The notes: generated by a model not told the origin, from the sequence alone. A DNA stretch of 64,000 nucleotides from Oegoconia quadripuncta (GCA_949316235.1 OX438741.1:13021124-13085123); one strand, 5' to 3'. Positions 49,596-61,309 are shown, numbered from the stretch's first letter. Numbers and translations are program-made.

Positions 49596-49934
49596 GTCGC
49601 ATGAACTATTTATGGTTTCAACAGTAAACATTTACAGATAATGGTTAAACCTATTTTTCTTAGTCTATATTTGATTTGCTTGATTTGCACTGTCGTTTCA
49701 GCTATAACAAAAGTAAAGTTCTAGTACATCAAACAGTTTATTTTCAACGGAATAAGTATAGTATACACATTAATACAATCGAAATTTTGTATGGATTGAC
49801 TATTAAGACGTTGGTTAAAACATTGATTTTGGCGCCAGCGTGATTAACCGCGCGAGTTCGAATACCGGGGGCCATAGCGCGCGGGCGCTTGAGGCGTCTC
49901 CCCCGCGCCGCGTCATTGAAGAGACTTTTCAATT

Positions 49935-50227
49935 CAATTCAATTCAAATACTCTTTATTGCACAATTAACAAAAGCTACATTTCTTTAACTTGTTTAGAA
50001 TTAGGATAGGAACAGTTCTAAATGTTAAAGATTAACAATAAAGAAGAATGAGTAACTGCAATATTATCTCAAATAATTAGAATTTTAATTTCAGGGAAAA
50101 GACTGTTTACCATTTTTTTTTCTTTAGGCAATCTGCGATCAGTTGCTAAACTATAAGCAGATGTGTGGGGGGAGTGGCGTTGTAGAGTGTTTTCTCCAGT
50201 GAGAAAATCTCTTCCTCAGAACAATAG
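49935..50227 (-). other. Jockey-type LINE 3' UTR with (TTGAA)n tail
   Basis: Minus strand from the ORF stop to GTTAATTGTGCAATAAAGAG and a TTGAATTGAATTGAATTGAA tail at 49929-49950. Same 3' end family as 4745-4905. Confidence 0.7.
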
Positions 50228-50851
50228 TCAACCGCATAGGTCGCTGATTGCCAGTCTCTTAAGCCGTCTTTGGTGGCTAGGCTTTGTCAGTGGCACAGCC
50301 AACGGATTTGGATGTCTGTCCAGTCTGATCCTATAGCGTTCGGCAGACAGCTTTATCTCCTGCTGCACGGTGTTAATTTTTAGTATGTCATGCACCTCTG
50401 CGATCCTTATGTACCACGGTGCATCTGAGATGTTTTTTAAGATGCCATTTTGCATTCTCTGTAGGATGTTGAGATTGGAGGTGTATGCAGAGCCCCACAA
50501 CTGAATGCCATACGTCCAGACTGGCTTTAGTATGGCTCTATACACTAACAATTTGTTATCAGTGGAAAGAACTGAATTCCTGCCTATAAGCCAGTACAAG
50601 TTTCTGTATTTTATGTTGATCTGATCCCTTTTAGCCTGAATATGAGTTTTCCAGGTGAGTCTTCGGTCAAGGTGGATTCCCAGATATTTCACCGAGTCTC
50701 TATGAGGAAGTTCTTGTTCGTCAAGTTTAACAGGAGGACAGTTGCCCTTCCGTAGCGTAAACGTCACCTGGACAGATTTGGATGCACTAGCTTTAATTCT
50801 CCATTTCTTCAACCATTTGCCTATTTCATCCAAGCTTAGTTGAAGTATCAT
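50228..50851 (-). pseudogene. Jockey-type LINE, reverse transcriptase C-terminal part
   Basis: 207 codons: LDEIGKWLKKWRIKASASKS, VKYLGIHLDRRLTWKTHIQA, YRAILKPVWTYGIQLWGSAY and LQRMQNGILKNISDAPWYI. These are the thumb and post-RT segments typical of jockey-clade elements. The RT core with the FADD active site is missing through a deletion at 50851-50860 that fuses it to the endonuclease. Confidence 0.85.
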
Positions 50852-50859
50852 CTATATAT

Positions 50860-51525
50860 CTATATCATCAGAATCAGAATCACTGGTACACGATCCGATG
50901 AGCCATCCAAGCAAGTCTCAACATGAAAGTTTAGTCTTGGGAGACCTCCCGCAACAAAGAAATCACTCACGTCCGGTAGTCTCTTTGGATCACTTGGCCA
51001 GTGTGTTGGTTCAGCTTGTGACAGAGTCACGAATCTATTCTTATCAATACATAACTTCATCTCTCTTCCTCTAGTATGTATGAGTCGTGATCCCCAGAAT
51101 GTATGCTTTGCATTCCAGTCGCCACCAGCTATGAAACGTCTTCCGAGGGTTGCAAAGTAGTGAGTGAATTGGTATTCCTTGATGTTGTGTTTTGGAGGAC
51201 AGTATACCGCGGACACACTAAAACCACCATTTTTGTCCTCAACAAAAATTGTTGTCGCCTGTATATGTTCCATTTTATAACAAGGCAGCTGGTGATGCTT
51301 CATGTTAGATTTAATGATAATCGCAGATCCTCCATGAGCCGTTCCATCGGGATGGTTTGTGGTGTAGATATTATACTGTGGTATCCTTATGGCACTTCTA
51401 TTAGTGAAGTGTGTCTCAGATATCAGAAGCACATCTAGTCTATGCATACTCAACAGTACTTCCACTTCATCTCTATTTGGAGCAAGTCCGTTTACGTTCC
51501 AAGTTCCAATCCGTAATCCAATCAC
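50860..51525 (-). pseudogene. Jockey-type LINE, APE-like endonuclease domain
   Basis: It starts IGLRIGTWNVNGLAPNRDEV, the start of an APE endonuclease, with ISETHFTNRS (catalytic Glu region), AGGDWNAKHTFWGS (GDxNAKH motif) and SDRVPVILIL at the end (SDHxPV is usual; His is Arg here). It probably began at GTG or an adjacent ATG now lost. RT follows only as a remnant. Confidence 0.85.
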
Positions 51526-51965
51526 TTTAATAGTTGGTCTATGAGTTTAGTCATAAGGCCCATTAGGTTGCCTATATGCTGTAAGAGTAGGTCAATCTTT
51601 TCAGACTGTTTTATAAGTAGGTCTTGCACTACTTGGGTTGGCTCAACACTTACGCGTTGGTTTTTATTTTTGGTAACATCTGCATATGTTGCTTGGTTGG
51701 TCGTATTTATTTCTTTAGTTCTGTCATTTTCAGTGTTATTCGCATGCCTTATCTCCTCACTACTTTTCCGTAATGGTTTTTAAGTGTCAGTGTTGTTTCT
51801 TTTGTTATATTTTCGGTTCATTATTTCTTTATAGAGATCACAACCCCTGTAGTTTGCAGGATGGTTACCAAGGCATAAAGCGCATTTTGCTGGGCTGTTG
51901 CGATCCTTCTTGGGACAGTCTGCTGTTTTGTGTGCATCAGCGCACTTTACACAAGTTAGTTTAAA
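51526..51965 (-). pseudogene. Jockey-type LINE, gag-like ORF1 C-terminus with zinc knuckles
   Basis: The minus strand encodes CVKCADAHKTADC (C-x2-C-x4-H-x4-C), then CALCLGNHPANYRGC, two CCHC knuckles, then a stop, and in another frame TYADVTKNKNQRVSVEPTQ, VVQDLLIKQSEKIDLLLQHI before a stop abutting the endonuclease ORF. 5'-truncated at about 51965; stops show it is dead. Confidence 0.75.
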
Positions 51966-52119
51966 TAAAAAACTTATCTTTGAACAATTTATTACCTATG
52001 TTTTATTTTTCATTTCATAATAATTAACAAGATAGGTGAAACCCCCTATTATTTCAACGTACCTTTTAATTAATCAATGTTTTAGCCGTCAATTTCTGCA
52101 CACCTTATTATTTTAGTAT

Positions 52120-52480
52120 GATTGCAAACAATTTAAAAAAAAGAAATAAGTCACATAAACTAATTAGCCATACATCAATAAGTTTGAGATATGGTATTTA
52201 AATCAATTAGCTTAGGTTTGAAATAATGACCAACTCATTGGTTAAAGCACTTAGCTTAGAGCTATTATTAGCAATCCTAGGTACTTGAGTCAAGTAGCTT
52301 GGAACATGTATTAATAAACCTAGGCGGTTGAGTCAAGTAGCTTGGAACATGTATTAATAAACCTAGGCGGTTATGTCAAGTAGCTTGGAACATGTATTAA
52401 TAAACTTAGGCGGTTAAGTCAAGTAGCTTGGAACATATATTAATAAACCTAGGCGGTTAAGTCATTTAGCCTGGAACAAA
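52120..52480 (+). repeat. Right 43-bp subterminal array
   Basis: Near-identical units start GTCAAGTAGCTTGGAACATG at 52289, 52332, 52375 and 52418, and a fifth starts GTCATTTAGCCTGGAAC at 52461. Older units at about 52164, 52208 and 52252 are spaced 44. Each carries GGCGGTTAAGTCAAGTAGC, near the right terminal repeat. Confidence 0.9.
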
Positions 52481-53000
52481 AAAAACGAAAATGTGGGTCA
52501 TTTTGTATTAATCGACATTTATTTTCGTTAAAAATAGGAATATCGGAAAAAAACATTAATCAAAATATGAATAATGTGTAACAGAAACAGAAATTTCCTT
52601 TGCTTTGAAAAAATAATGCGATTTGCTAAAGTTATGATTTTTTTTCTGAAAATCGAAACTTTAAACTGCTCTGGTGTGAAGTTTCAAAAATGGCGGTTAA
52701 TACAAATAGCCCGGAACCCGTCGATACCAATAAACATGATAAGTCTAACAACATCTCATTTATTGCAACACCCGAAAAACATTGACCCCTTTACGCAGTC
52801 GCGTAAAAACAATCAGTACCTATGTAGTTTGACTGGTCAGTATTCCGTATACGCATTCCCATAATATCAGATTCGCGTGAGCAAACTACTCAGGCCTTAA
52901 AGGGACTCTGTAAACAGTTCACGTAATGGCGTACTCGTACAGGTACAAACTCAGGGTGGATAAAAGGGCACTAGATTGAAGAGTAACTGAACTGGCATAC

Positions 53001-53550
53001 CTTTTTTTTATGTTTGACTGGATTCGCGTTTGATCACAATCTCACCTGATGGAAAGTGACGATGTGATCGAAGATGAAGCACGCGATCCCAGTAAATGCT
53101 TATTCACTCTGCTCTTAAAAATCCCAAGATTGTAGGATTCAGGAAAGACTGACGCCGGAAGGGAGTTCCATGCCTTGGCTGTTCGGATGATGAATGAAGA
53201 ATCGAATTTCTTAGTGCGAATGTTCGGTATATTAACTATATACGGGTGGAATCCCTCCCCACGCCTAGTGGTCCGAAGATGGAAGGGTGACGGTGGAATA
53301 AGATTATGTAATTTCAACGCACACTCCCCGAAATGCATCCTGTAAAAAACTGAGAGACAGACGACTTTGCGACGGTGTTCAAGGCTCTGCAATTTAGCAG
53401 TTATCGAGTTATCGCCTATGAGTCTCATGACACGTCGTTCTACAGAATCGAGTGCGGCTAGTTGGTACTTGGCTGAACCATCCCAAAGAGAGAGATACCA
53501 TTGGCAAAAAAGTAGCATTTACCAGCAGTTTCTGCTACAGTGCCACGAAG
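53001..53550 (-). pseudogene. LINE-B reverse transcriptase C-terminus, longest open copy
   Basis: 158 codons: SLWDGSAKYQLAALDSVERR, VMRLIGDNSITAKLQSLEHR, then MHFGECALKLHNLIPPSPFH, RTKKFDSSFIIRTAKAWNSL and FPESYNLGIFKSRVNKHLLG before a stop at 53042. Post-RT region of a lepidopteran non-LTR element. 5'-truncated, no RT core. The 3' UTR ends near 53001 in an A-run. Confidence 0.8.
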
Positions 53551-53559
53551 TGCTGGAAT

Positions 53560-54170
53560 AACATTCCTCCTCCTGTGAGATTACTTGGCTCGTAATATAC
53601 ATTTAGAAAACAATATAAATCAATTTAAGCAAAAATTGGATATACCTAAGTACTGCTCATAGACGTATAATTGGAATATAGGTAGTTCTACTCTAGTTAA
53701 TTTAATAATATCATACATTTGAATCATTCATACACGATTGCTCAAGTCAGCACACCCTCCATATGTATATCTCGTGATACTTACTCTTTTCAATTTTTTT
53801 TTATCTCTTTTGATGCTTTTCCCGCGCAGCTCCTGGGTGATAGCTGAAAATCACTGCTTACTTGTCCAATGAGAATTAATGCACTGAGCTATTACCTTAT
53901 TGCATGACACATACCTTGTTGCACACGTGCCTACTTACAGTACAATGAATAAGTAATCCCATCACATTAATGTAAATATATGGCAAACTTCTCATTTAGC
54001 TATCATTTAGACCTACAAAATCAAATTAAATTTGAAATACCTACATTGTGTTCCTTTGATATCTTTCATAAGAGTTTAAATAAATGACTTTAATGAGGTC
54101 TATGTTATTGAACAATAATTCTGTAAACCTATATTACAGAATGTCATAAGAAAATAATACTTGTTCAATT
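53560..54170. other. No recognised feature
   Basis: AT-rich intergenic DNA with no shared repeat apart from a short GATAGCTGAAAATCACTG piece also near 1780. Confidence 0.45.
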
Positions 54171-54171
54171 T

Positions 54172-54430
54172 TTTTATGCACAACTGGTTAGCACTTGACC
54201 TCAATCACATCTGACGTTAAGTGAAGATCAGGCCGAAGGTAGAAGCGTACTGACCCGGAAACACAAATATTTGAGGAACTGGCTATCTTATCTCTGACAA
54301 CCAGGTGGACATTTAAAATGCCCTACCACCAACCAAACCGAGTACTAAATATGTGCCCAGCTGGGGATCGAACCCGCGACCTCCGATTCGTAAACCCTAT
54401 GTTGTTTACATTGAGCCACGGAGGCTGTTT
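54172..54430 (-). repeat. SINE-alpha with central deletion
   Basis: Tail and head are present (GCACAACTGGTTAGCACTTG, GGGGATCGAACCCGCGACC, CCACGGAGGC) but the middle from GGAACACAACAATG to CTAGC is missing (CTCTGACAACCAGGTGGACA). Confidence 0.8.
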
Positions 54431-54855
54431 CGGAGGTGAGGAACGGAGTCACTTGATTGAATAATTTTTCAAATTTTATATTACAATTTTTATTAAGTTT
54501 CAACTGTGGCAACTTTTATGATAATATTAACTGGCTCACTTAGTTTAGACTGATAAGTTAAAACTTGCCAAATTTAAAGTTAATGTACATGTGTAATGAT
54601 AGGATTACCTGAGTAAAATACTACATATTTATGTCAAATAGTCCCTGAGATACAGGGGGTGCAAATTATAGCTCGAAATGGTTCCTGTAAATATACACAC
54701 GGCGTACGGACGGACCATTTTTCGGATCGTTTATGCTATGCCGTGCGCCTTATGTAATTGTTTAAATCTCTGCTTGTTAAACTACCTATGCCAATACCTT
54801 CTATTTCACTTACCTAATATGCCCTATTTTTTCCTTACGATCAAAAAACTCCTAT

Positions 54856-54950
54856 GAAATGAAACGAAACGAAACGATACGAAACGAAACGAAACGATAC
54901 GAAACGAAACGATACGAAACGAAACGAAACTAAATGAAACTAAATGAAAT
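54856..54950 (+). repeat. (GAAAC)n microsatellite with GATAC variants
   Basis: About 18 pentamers, GAAAC alternating with GATAC, then TAAATGAAAC. It continues into ATTTATTCACAAGAATATGG, which looks like the start of a minus-strand LINE 3' end. Confidence 0.85.
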
Positions 54951-55539
54951 ATTTATTCACAAGAATATGGTCCAACAATTGATCTTTAAATACCTACATA
55001 TAATACAGCGCGTTCGCATATTCTGCCATTTATGGCGTGCAAATATCATTGTCTCAAAGCATAATATTAAATATATAGTAAATTATTAAACAAGCCGAAT
55101 TAGTATTAATTATTAACGATAAATTAATTAATTTCAATGTCAGAAAATATGTAATAAAAAGAAAAATAAATTACTTGCCGCTTAGAAATTCCGATACTGA
55201 ATAATAAACCCTTCTCTAGAAAATATGCAAACACCTGCTTTTTAAATATTTTACCAATTTTATTTTTGAATTCATTAGGTAAATGATTATAAATTCTAAC
55301 TGCTTATAATATCTAGCAACTATATAAATTATGAACAAAAGATTAAACAACCCCTTAATAGACCACAAAGAGACACGTAGTACGCGACGTGCCATGCAGG
55401 ATCGACAACAATAAATTAATTAGCACTAATTGGAAATCCATCTTATGCATACCAATCACGTAGTATATAAAGGCTATTTCACATCAGAAAACTACAATTG
55501 TTTTGTTATAACGTCGACAGACGGGTTGTTTTCCTAGTC

Positions 55540-55690
55540 TTTTTTATGCGCAACGCAACGCACTTACCCTGAAAATTAGGCCGAATGTGAAAGCGTACTG
55601 ACCCAGCAACTCCATCTTATTTTGGGGACTATCTTATCTCTGACAACCAGAACATAACAATGCTATTAACATTGCTGTTTGGCGGCCGAT
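55540..55690 (-). repeat. SINE-alpha fragment
   Basis: Diverged: TTTTATGCGCAACG, GAAAGCGTACTGACCCAGCA, GCTATTAACATTGCTGTTTG. Confidence 0.65.
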
Positions 55691-55904
55691 TTCCTTTCTT
55701 TTTCGAGTTGTCAGGTAAAAACACCATCCATTTCATGACTACAAAAGTTTACCTTATGGAAAAACTGACAAGTGACGATTCGCAAAACGCAATGATATTT
55801 TATATTGAAATAAAATAAAATAGTTTAATTAACTCAAGGCAAGCGTAATCTTTAACTTTGATCTAACCTACATTGGGCAACAGCTCGCCCACACGTCATT
55901 TGTA

Positions 55905-56060
55905 AATATAAAAAAAAATATATTTCGAAGGATAAAAATTATGACATGAAAACGTCACATTTTTTTTATTATTATTAAAGTTATTGACATTATTGCTCAT
56001 TCATAATGCAGATTTCCCAAAGAAGAACGAGCAAGAAACTCAAGGGTTGCTCTGGTTGCT
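55905..56060 (-). repeat. LINE-A-type 3' end
   Basis: Closest copy of 1128-1303: GACATTATTGCTCATTCATA, AGAAACTCAAGGGTTGCTCT. Confidence 0.65.
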
Positions 56061-56151
56061 GAGTGGACGCCATTTGAGACTATTTATTATCTATATAATG
56101 TGTTATTTTCAATTAATAACTTGAAAGCTTATCGCAATTCTATTCTACATA

Positions 56152-56656
56152 AGGTCTAACAAAATTATCCCCACAAACGTTGCAGAGTGTATGTATAGGA
56201 TGTATAAGATGTACGTTGTATTACGAAAAATATAAAACGTTAAAGTTAACAGATTTTATTCAAAAATAAAATTTAGAAATGTAAATTTTGTGAGTTAGAC
56301 TTTAATGGACGCGCGCTCTAAGTACTTTGTCATAACACACAAACACGTGGCGCGGTATCTTTGAAGACGCCGAAAGGCGACCTCAAGCCGCTCCCCGCTG
56401 GCGCTTGCCCCGGCGCCACGACTTGCTGTGATTGGTTGCGCCCTGTGCCACATGTACCCCGCCACCCCGTTTGGCGTCTTCCATACGAACGTTGCCTGTT
56501 TTTTCTCATTGATAAAATAAAGTACAATCGAAATGAAGTAAGTATGTTAATTTATAATTTGTATTTTCATTTTTTTACTCGGATATAAAAGTTTTAAGAC
56601 TAGTTTTTTTTATGAATATATTATTAATTTTATTATCATGTACTTTTGTTAGACCT
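56152..56656. mobile_element. Element X copy 2, uninterrupted (505 bp)
   Basis: Ends AGGTCTAACAAAATT and TTTTGTTAGACCT, flanked by TA. It preserves the empty sites for both insertions in copy 1. GC-rich centre (GGCGCTTGCCCCGGCGCCAC) and an AT-rich right part. Confidence 0.88.
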
Positions 56657-56659
56657 TAT

Positions 56660-57170
56660 ATAAATCGTCTTATAAAAGTATTCCCAGTATGTCTAGTACA
56701 ATACCCAAAGTGGGATTCACAGGGAGAATTATAAACCGACAAAAAATAATTATCACTCAGGGCACACTAAAACGGACCCTATTAAAGCGCTAATGGTTCC
56801 TTAGAAATATTAGCTTTTTTCATAATAGGTCTACTGACCTAGATTAGAGCGGAAAGAACGATAAATAAGTTAGGAGATGATTGGCCAATATTCATTTAAT
56901 GTGTTTAATCCTCGTTGGGGCCCAAAATTTTTTAATGCAGACGTAAAACGACTGTTGTCATGCGTTTGAAGGCGTTGTGTGTATGTGTGTATATATCTAG
57001 TCATCATCCGGACGTATCTTAGCGCATGGTCTGATTTTAGTACGGTTTTTTATATTAACAATTAGCGATTAGGACAAATCCTTGAAATAAAGAAAGATGT
57101 TAGATTTTGGGTATACAGATGAAGTTGTAATTTTGTAGATAGGTCCAACAAAATCGGCCTGTATGGCGTA
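56660..57170. other. No recognised feature
   Basis: Intergenic sequence without shared repeats, apart from GATAGGTCCAACAAAATCGG at 57142, which resembles an element X end. Confidence 0.4.
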
Positions 57171-57174
57171 CAAA

Positions 57175-57300
57175 TTAACCGACTCCGTGGCTCAATGTAA
57201 ACAACATTGGGTTTACGATTCAGAGGTCGCGGGTTCGATCCCTAGTGGAGTACATGTTTAAATACTCGGTTTGGTTTGTGGTAGGGCATTTTATACTCCA
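57175..57300 (+). repeat. SINE-alpha head
   Basis: CCGACTCCGTGGCTCAATGT, GGTCGCGGGTTCGATCCC (intact B box), then TACTCGGTTTGGTTTGTGGT; the body is lost after GGGCATTTTATA. Confidence 0.8.
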
Positions 57301-57569
57301 CCGACGAGAGCGTAGCTCTTAAATTAGGAGAAGAAGAAGACATTGTTATGAATTGCAATTTAATAAGGGAATCTAGCACTATTAATGATTAGTTAAATTA
57401 ACATGTTGTTACGTATTGTTATTTAATTGTAATTTGAACATATATAAAGTTAGATGACATTAATTTGATTTAATTTTAATATTCCACATTAACAAATGTT
57501 TGTCGTTTATCGTGTCCGAAATAACAATTGCATGAAATTTTAATTCCATTTTTTATCTCTTAAATATTT

Positions 57570-57903
57570 GTTTTTTTATGCACTACGGGTTTGTATTTGA
57601 CCTCAATCACACCTGATGTTAAGTGAACATGAGGTCGAAGCTGGAAACGTACTGACCCGAAAACCCCAACACATTTGGGGGACTGGCTATCTTATCTTTG
57701 ACAACCGGAACACAACAATGCTATTAACATTGCTGCTTGGCGGCAGATTTAGATAAGATGGTGGTAGCTATCCAGGCGGACATTTAAAATGCCCTACCAC
57801 CAACCAAACCGAGTACTTAAACATGTACCCCGCTGGGGATCGAACCCGCGATCTCCGAATCGTAAACCCAATGTTGTTTACATTGAGCCACGGAGGCGGT
57901 TAA
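57570..57903 (-). repeat. SINE-alpha, full length
   Basis: One of the best-preserved copies, T-run to CCACGGAGGCGG, with GGGGATCGAACCCGCGATC. Confidence 0.88.
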
Positions 57904-57984
57904 AACGGCCCCGGCGGCCTTCCGTATTTAGTAATAGTCTACTTTGCCAAAGGTATGTTCAATATTTCGGAATTCAAATACAAG

Positions 57985-58500
57985 GCTGTTGTCACATTGC
58001 TTGACCCCATGCCACTCCAAATGTCTGGTTTCCGCACGTAAAGAGAATTGATTGATTCTAAACGGTTGATTCTAAACCTGTCTCTTCCCCTAGGTATCGT
58101 AAAAGGCGACTAAGGAACTTTGCACCAAAATCTAAGTTTTGCACGTTTTACGTTAAACTAGAATACACAAAGCGGAATTCAGCTGTTGAAACAATGTCAC
58201 TATTTAAGCATAGTATTTTGACATTGTCAAAGTATTTTAATGGCGATGGGCTCACCCCCTGTCGCGAGTGCATTTCTATATATTTCGTAAAGTGAAGACT
58301 GAAACTTCTTATTTCTTTTTCACGGTCAAGGAAAAAGTTTTCTTGATTCACAACAGGTTGCGAACCTCAGTTATGAAAACGGCCGGAGGGAACCGTGGAT
58401 GTTGTTTTAAGTATAAACTATTCATGTTGGCATCACCCAAATACTAATGTTTGGGATATCTCCGACCACCCCATTTGGAATAAAGGTTGTCATGTATGTA
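57985..58500 (+). repeat. CCCGTCTCTTCCCGTGG repeat family, copy 3, with inserts
   Basis: CTGGTTTCCGCACGTAAAGA, CCTGTCTCTTCCCCTAGG, GCGATGGGCTCACCCCCTGT and TTTGGGATATCTCCGACCAC in order, with two unmatched stretches. A related head lies at 35860-35925. Confidence 0.6.
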
Positions 58501-58864
58501 TAGATGTTGAAGAAAGCAATATTCTCTTTTATCCCTCAACAACAGCAACTGTTGTATAATCCGTACTTACCCATCGATTTAACGCGCGAAATTCAACAAA
58601 TTTCAATTACCAACTCCCATTCGGATTCGGAAATGTAATAAAATAACTTGGCGCCAAGTTTTCGAAGTTCGAAGGAAGGGTTGGTGCGAACAAATGAATC
58701 ATAAAGCCCACTGATAAATACCACAGTGATCTTAATACAGTGGCACAACTTGACCCAAAAAACTTTCTCCGGACCTAATTATTCAAATTTATGAAATTTA
58801 AACATTTATTTCAATGTAAATGTAAGATTAAGATCTAATTATACTTTACTTTTCAATAACCTTT

Positions 58865-59070
58865 TAGATTCCCGGGCAGGACTTGTACTCGTACCAATGA
58901 GTTTTTAAATTTAATTTAATTACTTATGTGCATTTATCCGACTGTTCTTAAACGGTGAAGGAATACAACGTGAGGAAACCTGCATGCCTCAGAAATAAAA
59001 ATTGTAGGCATGTAAAGTCCCCAACTCGCATTATACGAGGGAAGGTCTATTACCCTGCAGTGGGATGATG
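58865..59070 (+). repeat. SINE-gamma, head truncated
   Basis: Starts in the B-box end GATTCCCGGGCAGGAC, then TACCAATGAGTTTTTAAATT to TACCCTGCAGTGGGATGATG with deletions. Confidence 0.75.
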
Positions 59071-59099
59071 AGTACTCAAAGAAAAAAAATTGTGCCACT

Positions 59100-59372
59100 G
59101 TGACGACCTGTTTGGTGTAGTGGTTAGAAACTCTGACCACTATACCAAATGGTCGCGGGTTCGAATCCCGCTAGGGGCATATGTTTGTGTGGTGAATACG
59201 GACATGTGTACCCGAGTTATGGATGTTTTCATTCATAATAAGTATTTATTTACAAAAAAAAATGTATTTATGTAGTTAGTCAACCATCTAATATCCACAA
59301 CACAAGCCTATAGTTGCTTATTGTGGAACTAGATGGCGCTGTGTGTATGTCTAAGGATATTTATTTATTATA
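59100..59372 (+). repeat. SINE-beta, full length
   Basis: TGACGACCTGTTTGGTGTAG, GGGTTCGAATCCCGCTAGGG, AACTAGATGGCGCTGTGTGT and ATTTATTTATTA. Best-preserved head in the window. Confidence 0.88.
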
Positions 59373-59374
59373 CA

Positions 59375-59985
59375 TACACTCGAAAAACATTACCCTCCTT
59401 CCTTAGGCAGTGGGTAAAAATATAAGTAGTGAAAAACGTTTGGTAATTCAAAATTTGCGAATGATCACTTCTCTCCTCTTCAGTTTATGATAAAATATGA
59501 TGCGATGTGTACTGCAGTGGCTTGTCCTCCATACAGGCAGAAAGGCAGTGCCTACTCTAACAAATAATGTATTTACCTACTCTGTGGTGTTAGCCTCTTC
59601 TTATATGTATCCACGAGTGGGTACATTATTATCTGTTACAATGAACAGGTACGAATAGATACAAGAATCTGTTACGGCTGTTAGGGTTGTCATAATATTT
59701 TTTCAACTTATTCTGTATTTTTGGCAGGAGATCAACAAATGATGTAGAGCGATCAAACGTACATACATACGTAACATCACGACCTGTATCCCAAATGCAG
59801 TGGTCAAAGATATCCCAAACACGAGCGTGTGGGTGTACCAAACACTAACAGTTTAATGCTTGAAACATCATGCACGGTGCACCTTTCGAAGTATACAGCA
59901 ATGTACACATGACAAGGGTGATCCCATCTCCGTTAAAAACGTGCATATCTGTAGATGTTTTTTGGTGAAAAATGCGACAGGTGGT
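59375..59985. other. No recognised feature
   Basis: Includes a 70-codon minus-strand open frame (59629-59841) starting MVHPHARVWDIFDHCIWDTG that I do not recognise. Probably a fragment or chance. Confidence 0.3.
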
Positions 59986-59989
59986 TAGG

Positions 59990-60345
59990 TTCAAATTCAA
60001 ATTAAAATGCTTTATTTTGAAGGTACACAGAGTACACTTAAAAAAGTCAGATTTTACATTTTTTAAGCTACTGCTTGTTCAAAAGCAAATTTTCCCCTGA
60101 GAACAACAAGCAAGAAACTCGAGAGGTTGCTCTTTAAAAAAAAAAGTTTTTATGTTACAAAATTAATAATTATTATTTTATATTATAATATTTCTTTATG
60201 AATTGTGAAACAGTCTGGTTACGCGAACGGGCTGTTCATGTCCATGAATGTTTATCGTCTAAATAATCTGATATTTTATAATATTCTTTCTTAACAAGTT
60301 TCTGTTTTATAGTATCTTTAAATTTATGAAAAGTTCCACCTGGGA
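59990..60345 (-). mobile_element. LINE-A 3' portion
   Basis: Reverse of GAGCAACCTCTCGAGTTTCT and the upstream coding tail (ATTTATCGTCTAAATAATCT, TTTCTGTTTTATAGTATCTT), ending before KFKDTIKQ. Confidence 0.65.
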
Positions 60346-60754
60346 TGCCGACGGTAAATGCGAGGTGATGACGTGTACTATCAGAACTTAGGCGCCGTGA
60401 GGAGTATAACAGGGTCGTGGTGTGGGAGTGCTTTCCTGCGCTAGGAGGGCTTCCACTGCACGAGTGCTTCCACTGTTCTACGAGTGCTTTTTACGTCCGG
60501 ACTTAATAAATAAATGTCCTTCATCCAGGATATCTCTTCACTTACCACAGTACAATTTACAGCACTCTTTCCTTAAAATAACCACAGCTAAATCTAAATA
60601 AAACCATGAAATGTGATCGCTCGCAACCCTTTGGGAGCACAAGTGCGAGGATGTCGAATCCCCTTCAGAGATTGAAGAGGGATTTCGTTGGCGATATCCC
60701 GTTTTTATTAATCGAATCCGTTTGCATTATGAAGCGGTGCAAATAAGAAATGTA

Positions 60755-60975
60755 TGGGATTTCCATGGTAAAGAGGGGTTCCACCCGTATATAGTTAATA
60801 TACCGAACATTCGCACTAAGAAGTTCGATTCTTCATTAATCATCCGAACAGCCAAGGCATGGAACTCCCTTCCAGCGTCAGTCTTTCCTGAATCCTACAA
60901 CCTTGGGATCTTCAAGAGCAGGGTGAATAGGCATCTACTTAATCTGAAACAGTTGTTCCATCGGGTTTTATAAAT
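60755..60975 (+). pseudogene. LINE-B reverse transcriptase C-terminal fragment
   Basis: GFHPYIVNIPNIRTKKFDSS, LIIRTAKAWNSLPASVFPES and GIFKSRVNRHLLN, then a stop at 60971. Identical layout to 53042-53280 on the other strand. Confidence 0.8.
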
Positions 60976-61309
60976 TGTGAATTTATAGTTATTGGTTACA
61001 GGATTCCATAAGTAAGAATACCTACGCTATATGTACATTAACCTAATAAAAGGAGCCAGAGGTGTATGTTTTATTTTCATTCCGATTCACATTAAACCTT
61101 TTTTGACCGCAAAATAATTTAAACCAATGGACGGAATTAGCTCTCTGTCCCCTCTCCAAATGGCGTTAATAAAAAACGGAACGAACGTGGCGATGAAAGG
61201 CTTCGAGAGGACACTCCTGAAACAAAAGGGTATAAAACAAATGGTATTGAAACCTCCTACGATTGTGCCATACAAATTAGGAATCTCCCATAAATAACTT
61301 AGATATCTA

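Larger units (their letters stand above)
49054..52723. mobile_element. Large DNA element (3,670 bp) with 38-bp terminal inverted repeats and 43-bp subterminal arrays
   Basis: Both ends read CGACGGGTTCCGGGCTATTT inwards and stay matched for 38 bp with one mismatch. ATAC flanks it at 49050-49053 and 52724-52727. The arrays at 49338-49595 and 52120-52480 share a 43-bp period. The centre contains a jockey-type LINE on the minus strand (49930-51965). No transposase was recognised. The superfamily is unassigned; a 4-bp duplication is unusual. Confidence 0.8.
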
